Origin: an uncultured Flavobacteriaceae bacterium
GTDB taxonomy: Bacteria; Bacteroidota; Bacteroidia; Flavobacteriales; Flavobacteriaceae
Reading direction: 5' to 3'
Length of the DNA stretch: 64,000 bases
Assembly: GCA_947502975.1 (NCBI GenBank)
Contig: CANNBV010000007.1
Span: 124,001-188,000 of the forward strand
In this document: one piece after another, positions 1-8,354 of the stretch
Layout of the letters: every line of letters starts with the position of its first letter
Numbering within the stretch: position 1 is the stretch's first letter
Translations under genes and position numbers: made by a program
The notes under the pieces: model-generated
What the model saw: the letters and a program-made list of their open reading frames with translations, nothing else
What the model was told of the DNA's origin: nothing
Database searches by the model: none

Positions 1-333
1 TTGTTTTGACAAAATATTAGCTTTTTGAATAAAAATTTCTTCATTATGAGGTTCTAATTGATAGAGCTTATTTAAGAGGTTATTAGCATCATCAAGATTA
101 TTCTCAAAAACGAAAACTTCTACTTTAAAAAGTCTTAAGTTAATAGATGTAGGGTGTTGTTGCAGCCCAAGTTTTATTGCTTTTTTTGCTAAAGCTATTT
201 TCCCTTGGTTAAGGTAGTAATGAATGATGTTTTCAAACTCTTCAGAATCAAAAAACAAAACATGATTTGTTTTTAACATCGATTCAAACTTAGTAAGAGG
301 TAAATTGTTGTTGTCGCTTTGACTAAACTCCAT
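1..333 (-). CDS. Tetratricopeptide-repeat protein, N-terminal part (cut by window edge)
   Basis: An open frame of 111 codons starts at an ATG at 331-333 on the minus strand and runs off the left edge with no stop. The protein begins MEFSQSDNNN. It has repeating amphipathic helices typical of TPR units: an A-L-A-K-K-A-I-K-L-G helix followed by a D-D-A-N-N-L-L-N-K-L helix with an L-E-P-H turn about 34 residues later. It has no signal peptide, so it is probably cytoplasmic and mediates protein-protein contacts. It lies upstream of nothing on its own strand inside the window; the aminotransferase gene, on the same strand, ends 160 bp before its start. Function unknown beyond the repeats. Confidence 0.75.
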   Translation of the reverse strand, partial: MEFSQSDNNNLPLTKFESMLKTNHVLFFDSEEFENIIHYYLNQGKIALAKKAIKLGLQQHPTSINLRLFKVEVFVFENNLDDANNLLNKLYQLEPHNEEIFIQKANILSKQ

Positions 334-493
334 AAACACGTTTGTGTGTACTGTTCAACTGAGATAAAAATAATGTTCTCATATAGGTTTTCTCAAAGGT
401 TGTATCAAATGTTTTTAACAAAGTAATGAACAGTTCTTGGTATAATTATTTGTTTTATTACTCTAAATCTTAAAAATCAGATAGTTAATTGTA

Positions 494-1687
494 CTACTTT
501 GCGGCTATATCATCTAGAATCTTAGAGATAATAGAACATCCTTTAATGATTTCATCTTCTGAAATGGTTAGTGGAGGTGTGATTCTTACAGCTTTTGGCT
601 CAAATAATAACCAAAAAAGTATGAGACCTCTATTTTGACTTTCTAAAACTAGGGTATTCACAATTTCTGCAGATGGTAAGATTAATGCAAGCATCAACCC
701 CTTACCTCTAATTTCTTTTATTAGGGTGTGTTTTAGTAGTTTTCTGAATAGTTTTTCTTTTATAGTAGTTTGGGCAATCAAGTTACTTTGAGTTATTTCT
801 TTTAACGTCGCTAAAGCTGATGCTGCAATTAAGGGGTGACCACCAAAAGTTGTGATGTGTCCAAGTTTTGGGTTATCCATTAGTAAATCCATGAGCTCAT
901 TTGAAGCAGTGAATGCACCAATTGGTAATCCACCACCAAGTCCTTTTCCTGTGACTAGAATATCCGGAATACATTTATAATGCTCAAAACCAAAGAGTTT
1001 TCCTGTTCTTCCTATACCTGGTTGAATTTCATCTAAAATTAGTAATGTTCCAGTTTCGTTACATTTTTTTCGAACATTTTCTAAATAGTTATTTCTTGGC
1101 TCAATAAAGCCAGCACCACCTTGGATAGTTTCCAAAATAACGCAAGCTGTACGCGTCGTAATATGTTTTAGGTCTGCCTCATTATTAAATTCAATAAACC
1201 GAACATCAGGCAATAAAGGTCTAAACGCTTTTTTTCTATCTTCATAACCCATAACACTTAAAGATCCCATGGTATTGCCATGATAGGCGTTTTTTGCTGA
1301 AATAATTTCACTTCTTCCAGTTGCTCTTCTCGCTAGCTTTAATGCACCTTCAATGGCTTCTGTCCCAGAATTGGTTAGGTATGTTTTTTCTAAAGGTTCA
1401 GGTAAATTATCTGCTAATAGTTTTGCAAGTTCTACAGCTGGTTTTTGGATGTATTCACCATAAACCATTACATGAAGATATTTGTTTAACTGTGTTTGTA
1501 TGGCTTCATTGACTTTATGGTGATTATGCCCTAAAGGACAAGCAGAAACGCCAGCTACAAAATCAAGATAGATATTGTTGTTAGTATCATAAATATAGCA
1601 ACCATCAGCATGTGATATTTCCATTGCCAATGGGTGAGGAGTAGTTTGCGCTTGATGTTTAAAGAAGTTTTTTTTTAACTTTCTCAA
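494..1687 (-). CDS. Class III PLP-dependent aminotransferase
   Basis: A 397-residue fold-type I aminotransferase of the ornithine/acetylornithine/4-aminobutyrate group. The phosphate-binding N-S-G-T-E-A lies at 106-111, the cofactor-binding Asp is D219 in I-L-D-E-I-Q-P-G, and the Schiff-base Lys is K248 in V-T-G-K-G-L-G-G-G. Length and motif spacing are normal for the class. Its start codon overlaps the stop of the OstA-like gene by 4 bp, so the two are probably translationally coupled. The substrate cannot be read from the sequence; homologues are usually annotated only as aspartate aminotransferase family protein. No arginine- or lysine-biosynthesis genes lie nearby to suggest acetylornithine as the substrate. 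Confidence 0.9.
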   Translation of the reverse strand: MRKLKKNFFKHQAQTTPHPLAMEISHADGCYIYDTNNNIYLDFVAGVSACPLGHNHHKVNEAIQTQLNKYLHVMVYGEYIQKPAVELAKLLADNLPEPLEKTYLTNSGTEAIEGALKLARRATGRSEIISAKNAYHGNTMGSLSVMGYEDRKKAFRPLLPDVRFIEFNNEADLKHITTRTACVILETIQGGAGFIEPRNNYLENVRKKCNETGTLLILDEIQPGIGRTGKLFGFEHYKCIPDILVTGKGLGGGLPIGAFTASNELMDLLMDNPKLGHITTFGGHPLIAASALATLKEITQSNLIAQTTIKEKLFRKLLKHTLIKEIRGKGLMLALILPSAEIVNTLVLESQNRGLILFWLLFEPKAVRITPPLTISEDEIIKGCSIISKILDDIAAK

Positions 1688-3852
1688 GGTGATATTTTTA
1701 ATAATTTAGGATTCCATATAAGAAATTTATCTTCTCCATTTATGCTAGATATCGATGCTCTAATAGGATGATTATCATTTTCTTTTTTTGCAACAATACT
1801 AAATTCTTTCCATGAGTTGGATAACTGTATTTTTTTTAAACCATAAACAGTATAATCCCCATATTCTTCTTGTAGTACTAAATTCAACTCTCCTCTCCCT
1901 TTAAGCCATACAGACCATTTAAAAGTACCTTTTTTTTGATTTACCACTTGTAATACATAACTATATTGATTCTTTTTTATTTTTTTTCCAATTAAAGTGT
2001 AATTGAGATTTTTACCATCGGGTGCTTTTTCTTTTGTTTGTTCATAATCAACATTTGCCATAAACCATTCATCAGGGGAAAAGGTATTTTGATATTTTAA
2101 AAGGTTTTTAACCTCATTTAAATTGTTATTTGATTTTGAAGCGACTTTTCCTTTTTTCAAAGTTTTAGAAAGGTTTATTTTATCATTTATTGAGTCTTCA
2201 AAAAAATCCTCCTGAGGAATATAATCATCTAATCCTTTAATTATTGGTAATTCCAATGGTGGATCATCCTTAAATAAATCTTCAACACTATTTGGACGCT
2301 CATCTTCACGCCAATCAAAACCTTTTAGGATACGTTCGTTTTTTGGGTATTTTGATTCGGGATAAATATCACCATCTATTTGATTTATCTTTCGTACTTC
2401 TTCAATGGCACTATCTTGTATCAAAATATTGATTAACCCTGATTTCGATTTATCAATACCAACTAGTTCACCGTTTTCATTTCTGAAATAATAAATAGAT
2501 TGTGCATTTTTAATGATATCTACATGGTACAATTCGTTCTTATCATTAAATAAGCCAACAAGTTTTTTTCCATTGATTTGATTATAGCCATCACCAAGTG
2601 TATCCTTACTAATTAAAAATGCATGATTAAAAACTATAAGCGAATCTAACTTATCCTTTTCAGTATCAGATTGTAAATGAATAGTGTCTCCAGTCATTTG
2701 ATTTCCTAAATTCCATAAGATAGGTTTTCTAGCAGTAGAGAATGCAGCATCAGAACCTGGAGCATTTATATTGATAAGTTGTGTTAATCCGGTTTGATGG
2801 TTTACATGAATAGAATCTGATTTTCCACTTAAGTCAGATTTATAAAGTTTTACATTTCTAAACACTCTAGTAATGCGTTTTTCAGGTTTTCCAGTGACCA
2901 TAAGTGTATCACCATGAATGTAAATAGAATCTTTTTCTTGAACGGTTATAGCATATGCACGTTTTGTAATAAAAATGGAATCTTTTGCTTTAAATACTTC
3001 GGCATAATGCCCTTTTATAATACTATTGTTAAGTGTATCTGTAACTTTTATATTGTTTGTTGCCGAGGAGAAATTTCTATTTTGATCAAAATATAAGCTA
3101 TCACCAACAATTTCCTTGCCGTCATAATCGATTTTAGCATTTTTCATGGCGTAGCCAATTTTGGCTTTAGTATCGTAATAGCCCTTTTCACAGTAAGTAA
3201 CACTTTCTTCTGTAGTTATGGTTGAAGGTCCAAACAAGTATGCATAACCGGTATCAGAATAAAAATCAAAATAATTGGTAACAATTTCCGCTTCGGGATT
3301 GGTGAGCACTACATCTTCAACAAAACGATACTTCTTTTCTTGCATGTAGTAGCGTCCAATTTTACTTGTAATAGTGCCTGAAGAATCTTTTACGACTGTG
3401 CCATAGCTCCTATAAAAAGCCTGTTGACGCTCTCTATCAAAATAGAGTGTATCTGTACTTATAGTTGAGGTTGGGTCTGTTAAAACAACATCGCCGCTTG
3501 CAAATGCTAGTTTGTTTATACCATTATATTCAACATATTTAGAGACCATATTAATGGTATCTCCTTGAATCATTTTTACATTACCATAAGCCTCAATGAA
3601 ATTTTCATTACCATAATAATAGGCTTTATCACACCACATATCTGTACCACCATGGAAAATATGTACTTGTTCGGAATCATCACGAGTTAAAATTTTTGCG
3701 CCCGGATAATTTTGTTCGTCGAAAGTCAAGAAACCAGAATATTTAATTTCTATATTTTGTTGAGAATGTATGTGAAAAGCACTAAAGAGTGTGAATAAGC
3801 ACAATAGATATAGTGACGTGAATGTTTTCAAATTCCAAATAGTTTGTGGCAA
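1684..3852 (-). CDS. OstA-like (LptA/LptD N-terminal type) LPS-assembly protein with C-terminal extension
   Basis: A 722-residue exported protein. Residues about 12-30 form a hydrophobic signal peptide ending in H-S-Q-Q. From about residue 33 to 400 come the short beta repeats of the OstA/LptA family (e.g. A-Y-G-N-V-K-M-I-Q-G-D-T, L-A-F-A-S-G-D-V-V-L), which make the beta-jellyroll that carries lipopolysaccharide across the periplasm. A low-complexity acidic linker at about 530-610 leads to a C-terminal beta-rich region of about 110 residues (F-K-W-S-V-W-L-K-G-R-G-E-L) that looks like a carbohydrate-binding beta-sandwich and is not part of the core OstA fold. First gene of a two-gene unit with the aminotransferase (4-bp overlap). 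Confidence 0.82.
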   Translation of the reverse strand: MPQTIWNLKTFTSLYLLCLFTLFSAFHIHSQQNIEIKYSGFLTFDEQNYPGAKILTRDDSEQVHIFHGGTDMWCDKAYYYGNENFIEAYGNVKMIQGDTINMVSKYVEYNGINKLAFASGDVVLTDPTSTISTDTLYFDRERQQAFYRSYGTVVKDSSGTITSKIGRYYMQEKKYRFVEDVVLTNPEAEIVTNYFDFYSDTGYAYLFGPSTITTEESVTYCEKGYYDTKAKIGYAMKNAKIDYDGKEIVGDSLYFDQNRNFSSATNNIKVTDTLNNSIIKGHYAEVFKAKDSIFITKRAYAITVQEKDSIYIHGDTLMVTGKPEKRITRVFRNVKLYKSDLSGKSDSIHVNHQTGLTQLININAPGSDAAFSTARKPILWNLGNQMTGDTIHLQSDTEKDKLDSLIVFNHAFLISKDTLGDGYNQINGKKLVGLFNDKNELYHVDIIKNAQSIYYFRNENGELVGIDKSKSGLINILIQDSAIEEVRKINQIDGDIYPESKYPKNERILKGFDWREDERPNSVEDLFKDDPPLELPIIKGLDDYIPQEDFFEDSINDKINLSKTLKKGKVASKSNNNLNEVKNLLKYQNTFSPDEWFMANVDYEQTKEKAPDGKNLNYTLIGKKIKKNQYSYVLQVVNQKKGTFKWSVWLKGRGELNLVLQEEYGDYTVYGLKKIQLSNSWKEFSIVAKKENDNHPIRASISSINGEDKFLIWNPKLLKISP

Positions 3853-3958
3853 AAATAACGATTAAAATGATGTTTCTATTGTTAAAATAGTGATAAAGGT
3901 ATGGTTTTAATTTTGCAGATGATTGGTAGCTTGATGTAAGAACTTGATTTGGCAGGAA

Positions 3959-4052
3959 GGCGCGATAGGGATTGAACGGCATGTTTGAAATCCCCGACGA
4001 AGGAGGGATTGAGTAGTGAAAGCCCGACCCTGACTTTAGGAAGGGTAACGCC
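3959..4052 (+). repeat. Structured intergenic repeat, scaffold I, copy A
   Basis: One of seven copies in this window of a dispersed palindromic element. It shows box 1 (AGGGATTGAACGGCATG), a variable arm here formed by AATCCC/GGGATT, box 2 (GTGAAAGCCCGACC), a second small arm (CCCT/AGGG) and the closing GGTAACGCC. The 5' closing strand reads GCGCGATA where other copies have GCGTTA, so the outer stem is damaged. It lies between ostA-like and glnII, outside the glnII terminator. Short hypothetical ORFs across it are coding artefacts of the repeat. Confidence 0.75.
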
Positions 4053-4059
4053 ATAAAAC

Positions 4060-4094
4060 AAAAAACGCTTCAAAATAATTTTGAAGCGTTTTTT
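4060..4094. terminator. Intrinsic terminator of glnII
   Basis: A 12-bp perfect stem (AACGCTTCAAAA with its complement) has a 3-nt loop and is flanked by A-runs and T-runs on both sides. It can therefore end transcription in either direction. It sits 26 bp after the glnII stop codon. Confidence 0.85.
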
Positions 4095-4119
4095 CAGATT
4101 TAACTAATTTATTAAGAAT

Positions 4120-5142
4120 TTAAACCTTAGCAGATTTAACAGTTTTAATAATTCTACCAGCAATTTTGTATGGGTCTCCATTAGAAGCAGGTCTTCTGTC
4201 TTCTAACCAACCTTTCCATCCTTTTTCTACAGTAATAATTGGGATACGAATTGATGCACCACGGTCTGATACTCCATAAGAGAAATCTGTGATAGCAGCA
4301 GTTTCATGATCTCCAGTTAAACGTTGGTCGTTAAACTCACCGTAAACAGCGATGTGCTCTTTTACTACTGGGCGGAATGCTTCACAAATAGCTTCGTAAG
4401 TTTCTTTAGAACCACAAGTTCTTAAAGTAGTGTTAGAGAAGTTGGCGTGCATACCAGAACCATTCCAATCCATATCTTTACCTAGAGGTTTTGGATGATA
4501 TTCTATATAGTAACCGTATTTTTCAGTTAAACGGTCTAGTAAATATCTTGCAATCCAAATTTCGTCACCAGCTTTTTTAGCGCCTTTAGCAAACAATTGG
4601 AATTCCCATTGTCCAGAAGCAACTTCTTGGTTAATCCCTTCAAAGTTTAGTCCAGCATCAATACATAAATCTGCATGCTCTTCAACTAAATCTCTACCAT
4701 GAGTATTTTTTCCACCAACAGAACAGTAATACATTCCTTGTGGTGCAGGATAACCACCTACAGGGAAACCTAATGGTAATTGAGTTTTCGTATCCATAAT
4801 AAAATACTCTTGCTCAAAACCAAACCAGAAATCGTTATCATCGTCATCAATAGTAGCTCTTCCATTAGATTCATGAGGCGTTCCATCTGCATTTAAAACC
4901 TCTGTCATTACTAGATATCCATTAATTCTATCAGGATCTGGATAAATAGCTACAGGTTTTAATAAACAATCAGAAGAACCACCTTCTGCTTGTCTTGTAG
5001 ATGATCCATCAAAAGACCACATTCCTAATTCCTCTAATGTACCTTGAAAGTTTTCATGCTCTTCAACCTTAGTCTTACTTCTCAAGTTTTGAGTTGGGAA
5101 GTAACCATCTAACCAAAGGTATTCTAATTTAATTTTAGCCAT
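4120..5142 (-). CDS. glnII: Glutamine synthetase, type II (eukaryote-like)
   Basis: A 340-residue enzyme making glutamine from glutamate, ammonia and ATP in the cytoplasm. The length and motifs are those of the short GSII class: the N-terminal beta-grasp with W-S-F-D-G-S-S-T at 42-49, the Glu-rich metal site F-G-F-E-Q-E-Y at 107-113, Q-W-E-F-Q-L-F at 178-184, and N-G-S-G-M-H-A-N-F-S at 227-236. It is transcribed away from the type III glutamine synthetase, the two sharing a 272-bp spacer. A TATATTTG -7 element lies 40 bp before the start. No adenylylation-loop Tyr of the GSI type is expected in this class. Confidence 0.93.
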   Translation of the reverse strand: MAKIKLEYLWLDGYFPTQNLRSKTKVEEHENFQGTLEELGMWSFDGSSTRQAEGGSSDCLLKPVAIYPDPDRINGYLVMTEVLNADGTPHESNGRATIDDDDNDFWFGFEQEYFIMDTKTQLPLGFPVGGYPAPQGMYYCSVGGKNTHGRDLVEEHADLCIDAGLNFEGINQEVASGQWEFQLFAKGAKKAGDEIWIARYLLDRLTEKYGYYIEYHPKPLGKDMDWNGSGMHANFSNTTLRTCGSKETYEAICEAFRPVVKEHIAVYGEFNDQRLTGDHETAAITDFSYGVSDRGASIRIPIITVEKGWKGWLEDRRPASNGDPYKIAGRIIKTVKSAKV

Positions 5143-5182
5143 AATTATTGATTTATTGGTGTATTATTTTTATTAATCTGAA

Positions 5183-5190
5183 CAAATATA
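5183..5190 (-). promoter_or_regulatory. Bacteroidota-type -7 element of glnII
   Basis: The minus strand reads TATATTTG, a full match to TAnnTTTG, about 41 bp upstream of the glnII ATG. A TTC (not TTG) lies 20 bp further upstream in the -33 position, so the -33 box is imperfect. Confidence 0.5.
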
Positions 5191-5347
5191 ATTTTTTATT
5201 GAGATACTTTGAATTATTAGGGGTGGTTTTCATAAATCACAATGTTATTTTTATTTATACCCTATTTTTTTAAGGTTTATTTTAAAAAAAGTATAGTTTT
5301 TTATATAAATATTGAAATATTGATAACAGCAAAAAGAATATGCTTTA

Positions 5348-5380
5348 TTGGTTTTTGTTTATTCATATAGATTATTTTTG
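5348..5380 (+). promoter_or_regulatory. Promoter of glnN
   Basis: TTG at 5348-5350 and TATTTTTG at 5373-5380 are separated by 22 bp, within the usual 17-23 bp for the Bacteroidota primary sigma factor. Transcription would start near 5387, about 28 nt before the ATG. No sigma-54 type GG/GC pair was seen in this spacer although the gene is a nitrogen gene. Confidence 0.6.
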
Positions 5381-5414
5381 TACTTTAATATTATAAAACT
5401 AAACAAACTAAATA

Positions 5415-7601
5415 ATGGCAATTCTACGATTTCACGCGCTTAAGGAGGCTATAAGTTATAAACCAAATACGTTTATTGAAGAAGGTAAACGTTCGGAGTT
5501 ATTTGGTGTTAATGTATTCAATGAAAATACGATGCGCCAATACCTTACAAGAGACGCTTTTAAAGGGGTGGTGAGTGCTATAGAAGATGGTAAGAAAATT
5601 AATAGAAATGTTGCAGATCAGGTAGCATCTTCAATGAAGGATTGGGCGTTATCTAAAGGTGTAACGCACTATACACACTGGTTTCAACCTTTAACAGGGG
5701 CCACAGCTGAAAAACATGACGCCTTTTTTGAAACGTTAGAAAACGGAAATGCCATCGAAAAGTTTGGAGGTAGTCAGTTAGTACAGCAAGAACCTGATGC
5801 TTCTAGTTTCCCTAGTGGTGGTATTCGTAATACATTTGAAGCTAGAGGTTACACCGCTTGGGATCCTTCTTCTCCTGCATTTATATATGAAACTACACTA
5901 TGTATACCAACTATTTTTGTGGCTTATACTGGGGAAGCTTTAGATTTTAAAACACCCTTGTTGCGAGCATTACACGCCGTTGATGATGCAGCAACTGCAG
6001 TTTGTAAGTATTTTGATAAAAATGTAAACAAGGTGACGTCCTCAATGGGTTGGGAGCAAGAGTATTTTCTAGTTGATAAAAACCTTGTGGCATGCCGACC
6101 AGATATTACCTTAACAGGTAGAACATTGTTAGGCCATTCTTCTGCAAAAGGACAACAGTTGGACGATCATTATTTTGGATCTATTCCCAATAGGGCATTA
6201 AACTTTATGCGTGATTTAGAAAATCAATGTATGCTCTTGGGAATTCCTGCGAAAACACGACATAACGAAGTAGCTCCAAATCAATTTGAAATAGCGCCGA
6301 TTCACGAAGAAGCCAATTTAGCAGTAGATCATAACTCATTACTTATGGATGTTATGGGGCGCGTGGCGTCTCGCCATAATCTAAAAGTATTGTTGCACGA
6401 AAAACCATTTGCTAACATTAATGGTTCAGGAAAACACAATAATTGGTCCTTATCAACTAATACTGGAATTAACTTATTAAAACCAGGAAAAACACCAATG
6501 AGTAACCTTCAGTTTTTAACCTTCTTTATTAATACAATTAAGGCAGTATACGAAAATGAGGAGCTGCTAAGAGCATCAATAGCATCAGCGAGTAATGATC
6601 ATAGATTGGGTGCAAACGAGGCGCCGCCAGCAATAATTTCAGTATTTATTGGAGAGCAGCTTACTAAAGTGTTACAAGAATTAGAAGGTGTTACAAAAGG
6701 GAAGTTGTCACCCCAAGAAAAAACCGACTTAAAATTAAATGTAGTTGGAAAAATACCAGATGTACTTCTAGATAATACAGATAGGAATAGAACGTCTCCA
6801 TTTGCATTTACAGGTAATAAATTCGAGTTTAGAGCTGTAGGCTCTATGGAAAACTGTGGAAACCCAATGATGGTTTTAAATACCATTGTGGCTAAGCAAC
6901 TAAAGGAATTTAAAAAAGAAGTAGATGTGCTTGTTGATGGTAAAGATTTTAAGAAAGATGAAGCCATATTTAATGTATTGCGCGAATACATAAAAGCCTC
7001 AAAAGATATTTTATTTGAAGGCAATGGATATGGAGAAGCATGGGAAAAGGAAGCAAAATCTAGAGGCTTGAGTAACAACAAAACTACGCCAGAAGCATTA
7101 AAAGTAAAGCTACATAAAAGCACTATTAGCTTGTTTGATGAAATGAATGTAATGAGTAAAGTCGAATCAGAGGCGCGTTATGAAGTAGGTATGGAAGCCT
7201 ATATTAACCACATACAAATTGAGAGTCGTGTGCTAGGTGATATTGCGAGAAACCACATCGTACCAACTGCGGTTAAATATCAAAACATTCTTATAGAAAA
7301 TGTAAAAGGCTTAAAAGAAATTTATCAAAAAGAATATACAGATTTGGCTAAAGAGCAATTGAATCTTATCAAGGCTATTTCTGCGCACATCGATGGTATA
7401 AATAGTAATGTTACCAAAATGATTGATGAACGCAAAAATGCAAATCAATTAGAGGACGTTACAAATAAAGCTGAGGCCTATTGCGATAGTGTAAAACCAT
7501 TTTTAAGCGATATACGTTACCATTGCGATAAACTGGAATTGTTAGTGGATGACGAGCTTTGGCCTTTAACTAAATATAGAGAGTTACTGTTTATTAGATA
7601 A
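5415..7601 (+). CDS. glnN: Glutamine synthetase, type III
   Basis: A 728-residue dodecameric GSIII, the long class common in Bacteroidota. Recognisable blocks are the N-terminal H-Y-T-H-W-F-Q-P-L-T-G family signature, the metal site W-E-Q-E-Y-F-L near 213-219, H-N-E-V-A-P-N-Q-F-E-I-A-P, N-G-S-G-K-H-N-N-W-S in place of the N-G-S-G-x-H motif of GSI/II, and N-R-T-S-P-F-A-F-T-G-N-K-F-E-F-R for ATP binding. The reaction is the same as that of the neighbouring GSII, so the organism carries two non-homologous-length enzymes back to back. It has its own upstream promoter, and scaffold-I repeat copy B lies just after the stop. Confidence 0.95.
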   Translation: MAILRFHALKEAISYKPNTFIEEGKRSELFGVNVFNENTMRQYLTRDAFKGVVSAIEDGKKINRNVADQVASSMKDWALSKGVTHYTHWFQPLTGATAEKHDAFFETLENGNAIEKFGGSQLVQQEPDASSFPSGGIRNTFEARGYTAWDPSSPAFIYETTLCIPTIFVAYTGEALDFKTPLLRALHAVDDAATAVCKYFDKNVNKVTSSMGWEQEYFLVDKNLVACRPDITLTGRTLLGHSSAKGQQLDDHYFGSIPNRALNFMRDLENQCMLLGIPAKTRHNEVAPNQFEIAPIHEEANLAVDHNSLLMDVMGRVASRHNLKVLLHEKPFANINGSGKHNNWSLSTNTGINLLKPGKTPMSNLQFLTFFINTIKAVYENEELLRASIASASNDHRLGANEAPPAIISVFIGEQLTKVLQELEGVTKGKLSPQEKTDLKLNVVGKIPDVLLDNTDRNRTSPFAFTGNKFEFRAVGSMENCGNPMMVLNTIVAKQLKEFKKEVDVLVDGKDFKKDEAIFNVLREYIKASKDILFEGNGYGEAWEKEAKSRGLSNNKTTPEALKVKLHKSTISLFDEMNVMSKVESEARYEVGMEAYINHIQIESRVLGDIARNHIVPTAVKYQNILIENVKGLKEIYQKEYTDLAKEQLNLIKAISAHIDGINSNVTKMIDERKNANQLEDVTNKAEAYCDSVKPFLSDIRYHCDKLELLVDDELWPLTKYRELLFIR

Positions 7602-7610
7602 TTCTTGTTT

Positions 7611-7692
7611 GGGCGTTACCCTAAAGGGTCGGGCTTTCCACTATATCTTTTTCTCGTGCCTCAAAAAAGGATGCCGCTGCAATCCCTAACGC
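7611..7692 (-). repeat. Structured intergenic repeat, scaffold I, copy B
   Basis: Read on the minus strand it gives GCGTTAGGGATTG, the box-1 GCGGCATCC, a T-rich/A-rich hairpin arm, box 2 AGTGGAAAGCCCGACC, a compact ACCCT/AGGGT arm and closing TAACGCCC. The outer stem GCGTTA/TAACGC is perfect. Positions 7633-7677 match copy E (42372-42416) at 44 of 45 bases although copy E has the other scaffold. It starts 10 bp after glnN ends. Confidence 0.8.
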
Positions 7693-7728
7693 AGGTGTAT
7701 TTGTTGGCTTTTCGTTTTTTTATTCAGT

Positions 7729-8127
7729 TTATATCTCCGCTTTTATTTCAGTCAGTTTTTTGAATCGGTAGTATCCAAAAATTCCAATAATCATTAACAG
7801 AATTGCAGTAAAATTGATATCTAATGGTAATTCAGCCGAATTAATACTGAATTTAGTTTGAGACCGTAAAACATATCCATATCTAAAGTTATTAAAAACT
7901 AATTCCGTTCCCAATATTTGAATTCCGTAAAAAATTATAGTTCCAATGTATCCATAAATATTATTTTTAAACAACAGGATTAAAAGTCCAATAGAAATAA
8001 TTGTTCCTCCAATTATGTAGATATTGTTATTGGCTCCCATATCATATATAAAATAGCAGTAAATCATAAATAGAATATTGATAATACTGATAAAGGCAAT
8101 TGTAATTCCGTAAATATTTTTTTTCAT
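7729..8127 (-). CDS. Small integral membrane protein, unknown function
   Basis: 132 residues with four clear hydrophobic helices, at about 6-30, 37-52, 55-76 and 102-122, short charged loops, and a K-K-L-T-E-I-K tail. I do not recognise the family. It sits alone between repeat copy B and the divergent purM-like gene and has no operon partner. The use of ATT-CCG and GGT-ATT pairs differs slightly from neighbours, but this is too weak to claim transfer. Confidence 0.6.
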   Translation of the reverse strand: MKKNIYGITIAFISIINILFMIYCYFIYDMGANNNIYIIGGTIISIGLLILLFKNNIYGYIGTIIFYGIQILGTELVFNNFRYGYVLRSQTKFSINSAELPLDINFTAILLMIIGIFGYYRFKKLTEIKAEI

Positions 8128-8160
8128 ACAGTTTGGTAAATGAAGGTTAATGTAGAGACA

Positions 8161-8198
8161 TGGTTCCGTTTTAATAAACTAAAACGCATTTTGAACCA
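8161..8198. repeat. Nested inverted repeat in the purM upstream region
   Basis: Outer arms TGGTTC and GAACCA enclose inner arms CGTTTTA and TAAAACG around a 6-nt loop, with a 6-nt asymmetry on the right side. There is no T-tract, so it is not an obvious terminator. It may be an operator or mRNA leader structure for either divergent gene. Confidence 0.4.
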
Positions 8199-8354
8199 AG
8201 TTATCATTTTTTTCTAATAAAATAAAACTGTGCTACAGGAAGAAATCAAAAATCGAATTCGGTTAAAAAACCGTTAATAAAACCTACTTCATAATAACTT
8301 TAAAAGCTCATAATCTTTAAAATATTCCTTTTCTTTGTAGCATAAATCGGCATT

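Noticed and set aside
3782-4073. Overlapping short ORFs of 63-90 residues across repeat copy A.
   Set aside because: Their sequence is simply the translated repeat; they overlap the ostA-like start region and lack any protein-family sign.
5143-5414. Sigma-54 promoter for the glutamine synthetases.
   Set aside because: No GG-N10-GC pair with flanking consensus; both genes have TAnnTTTG elements instead.
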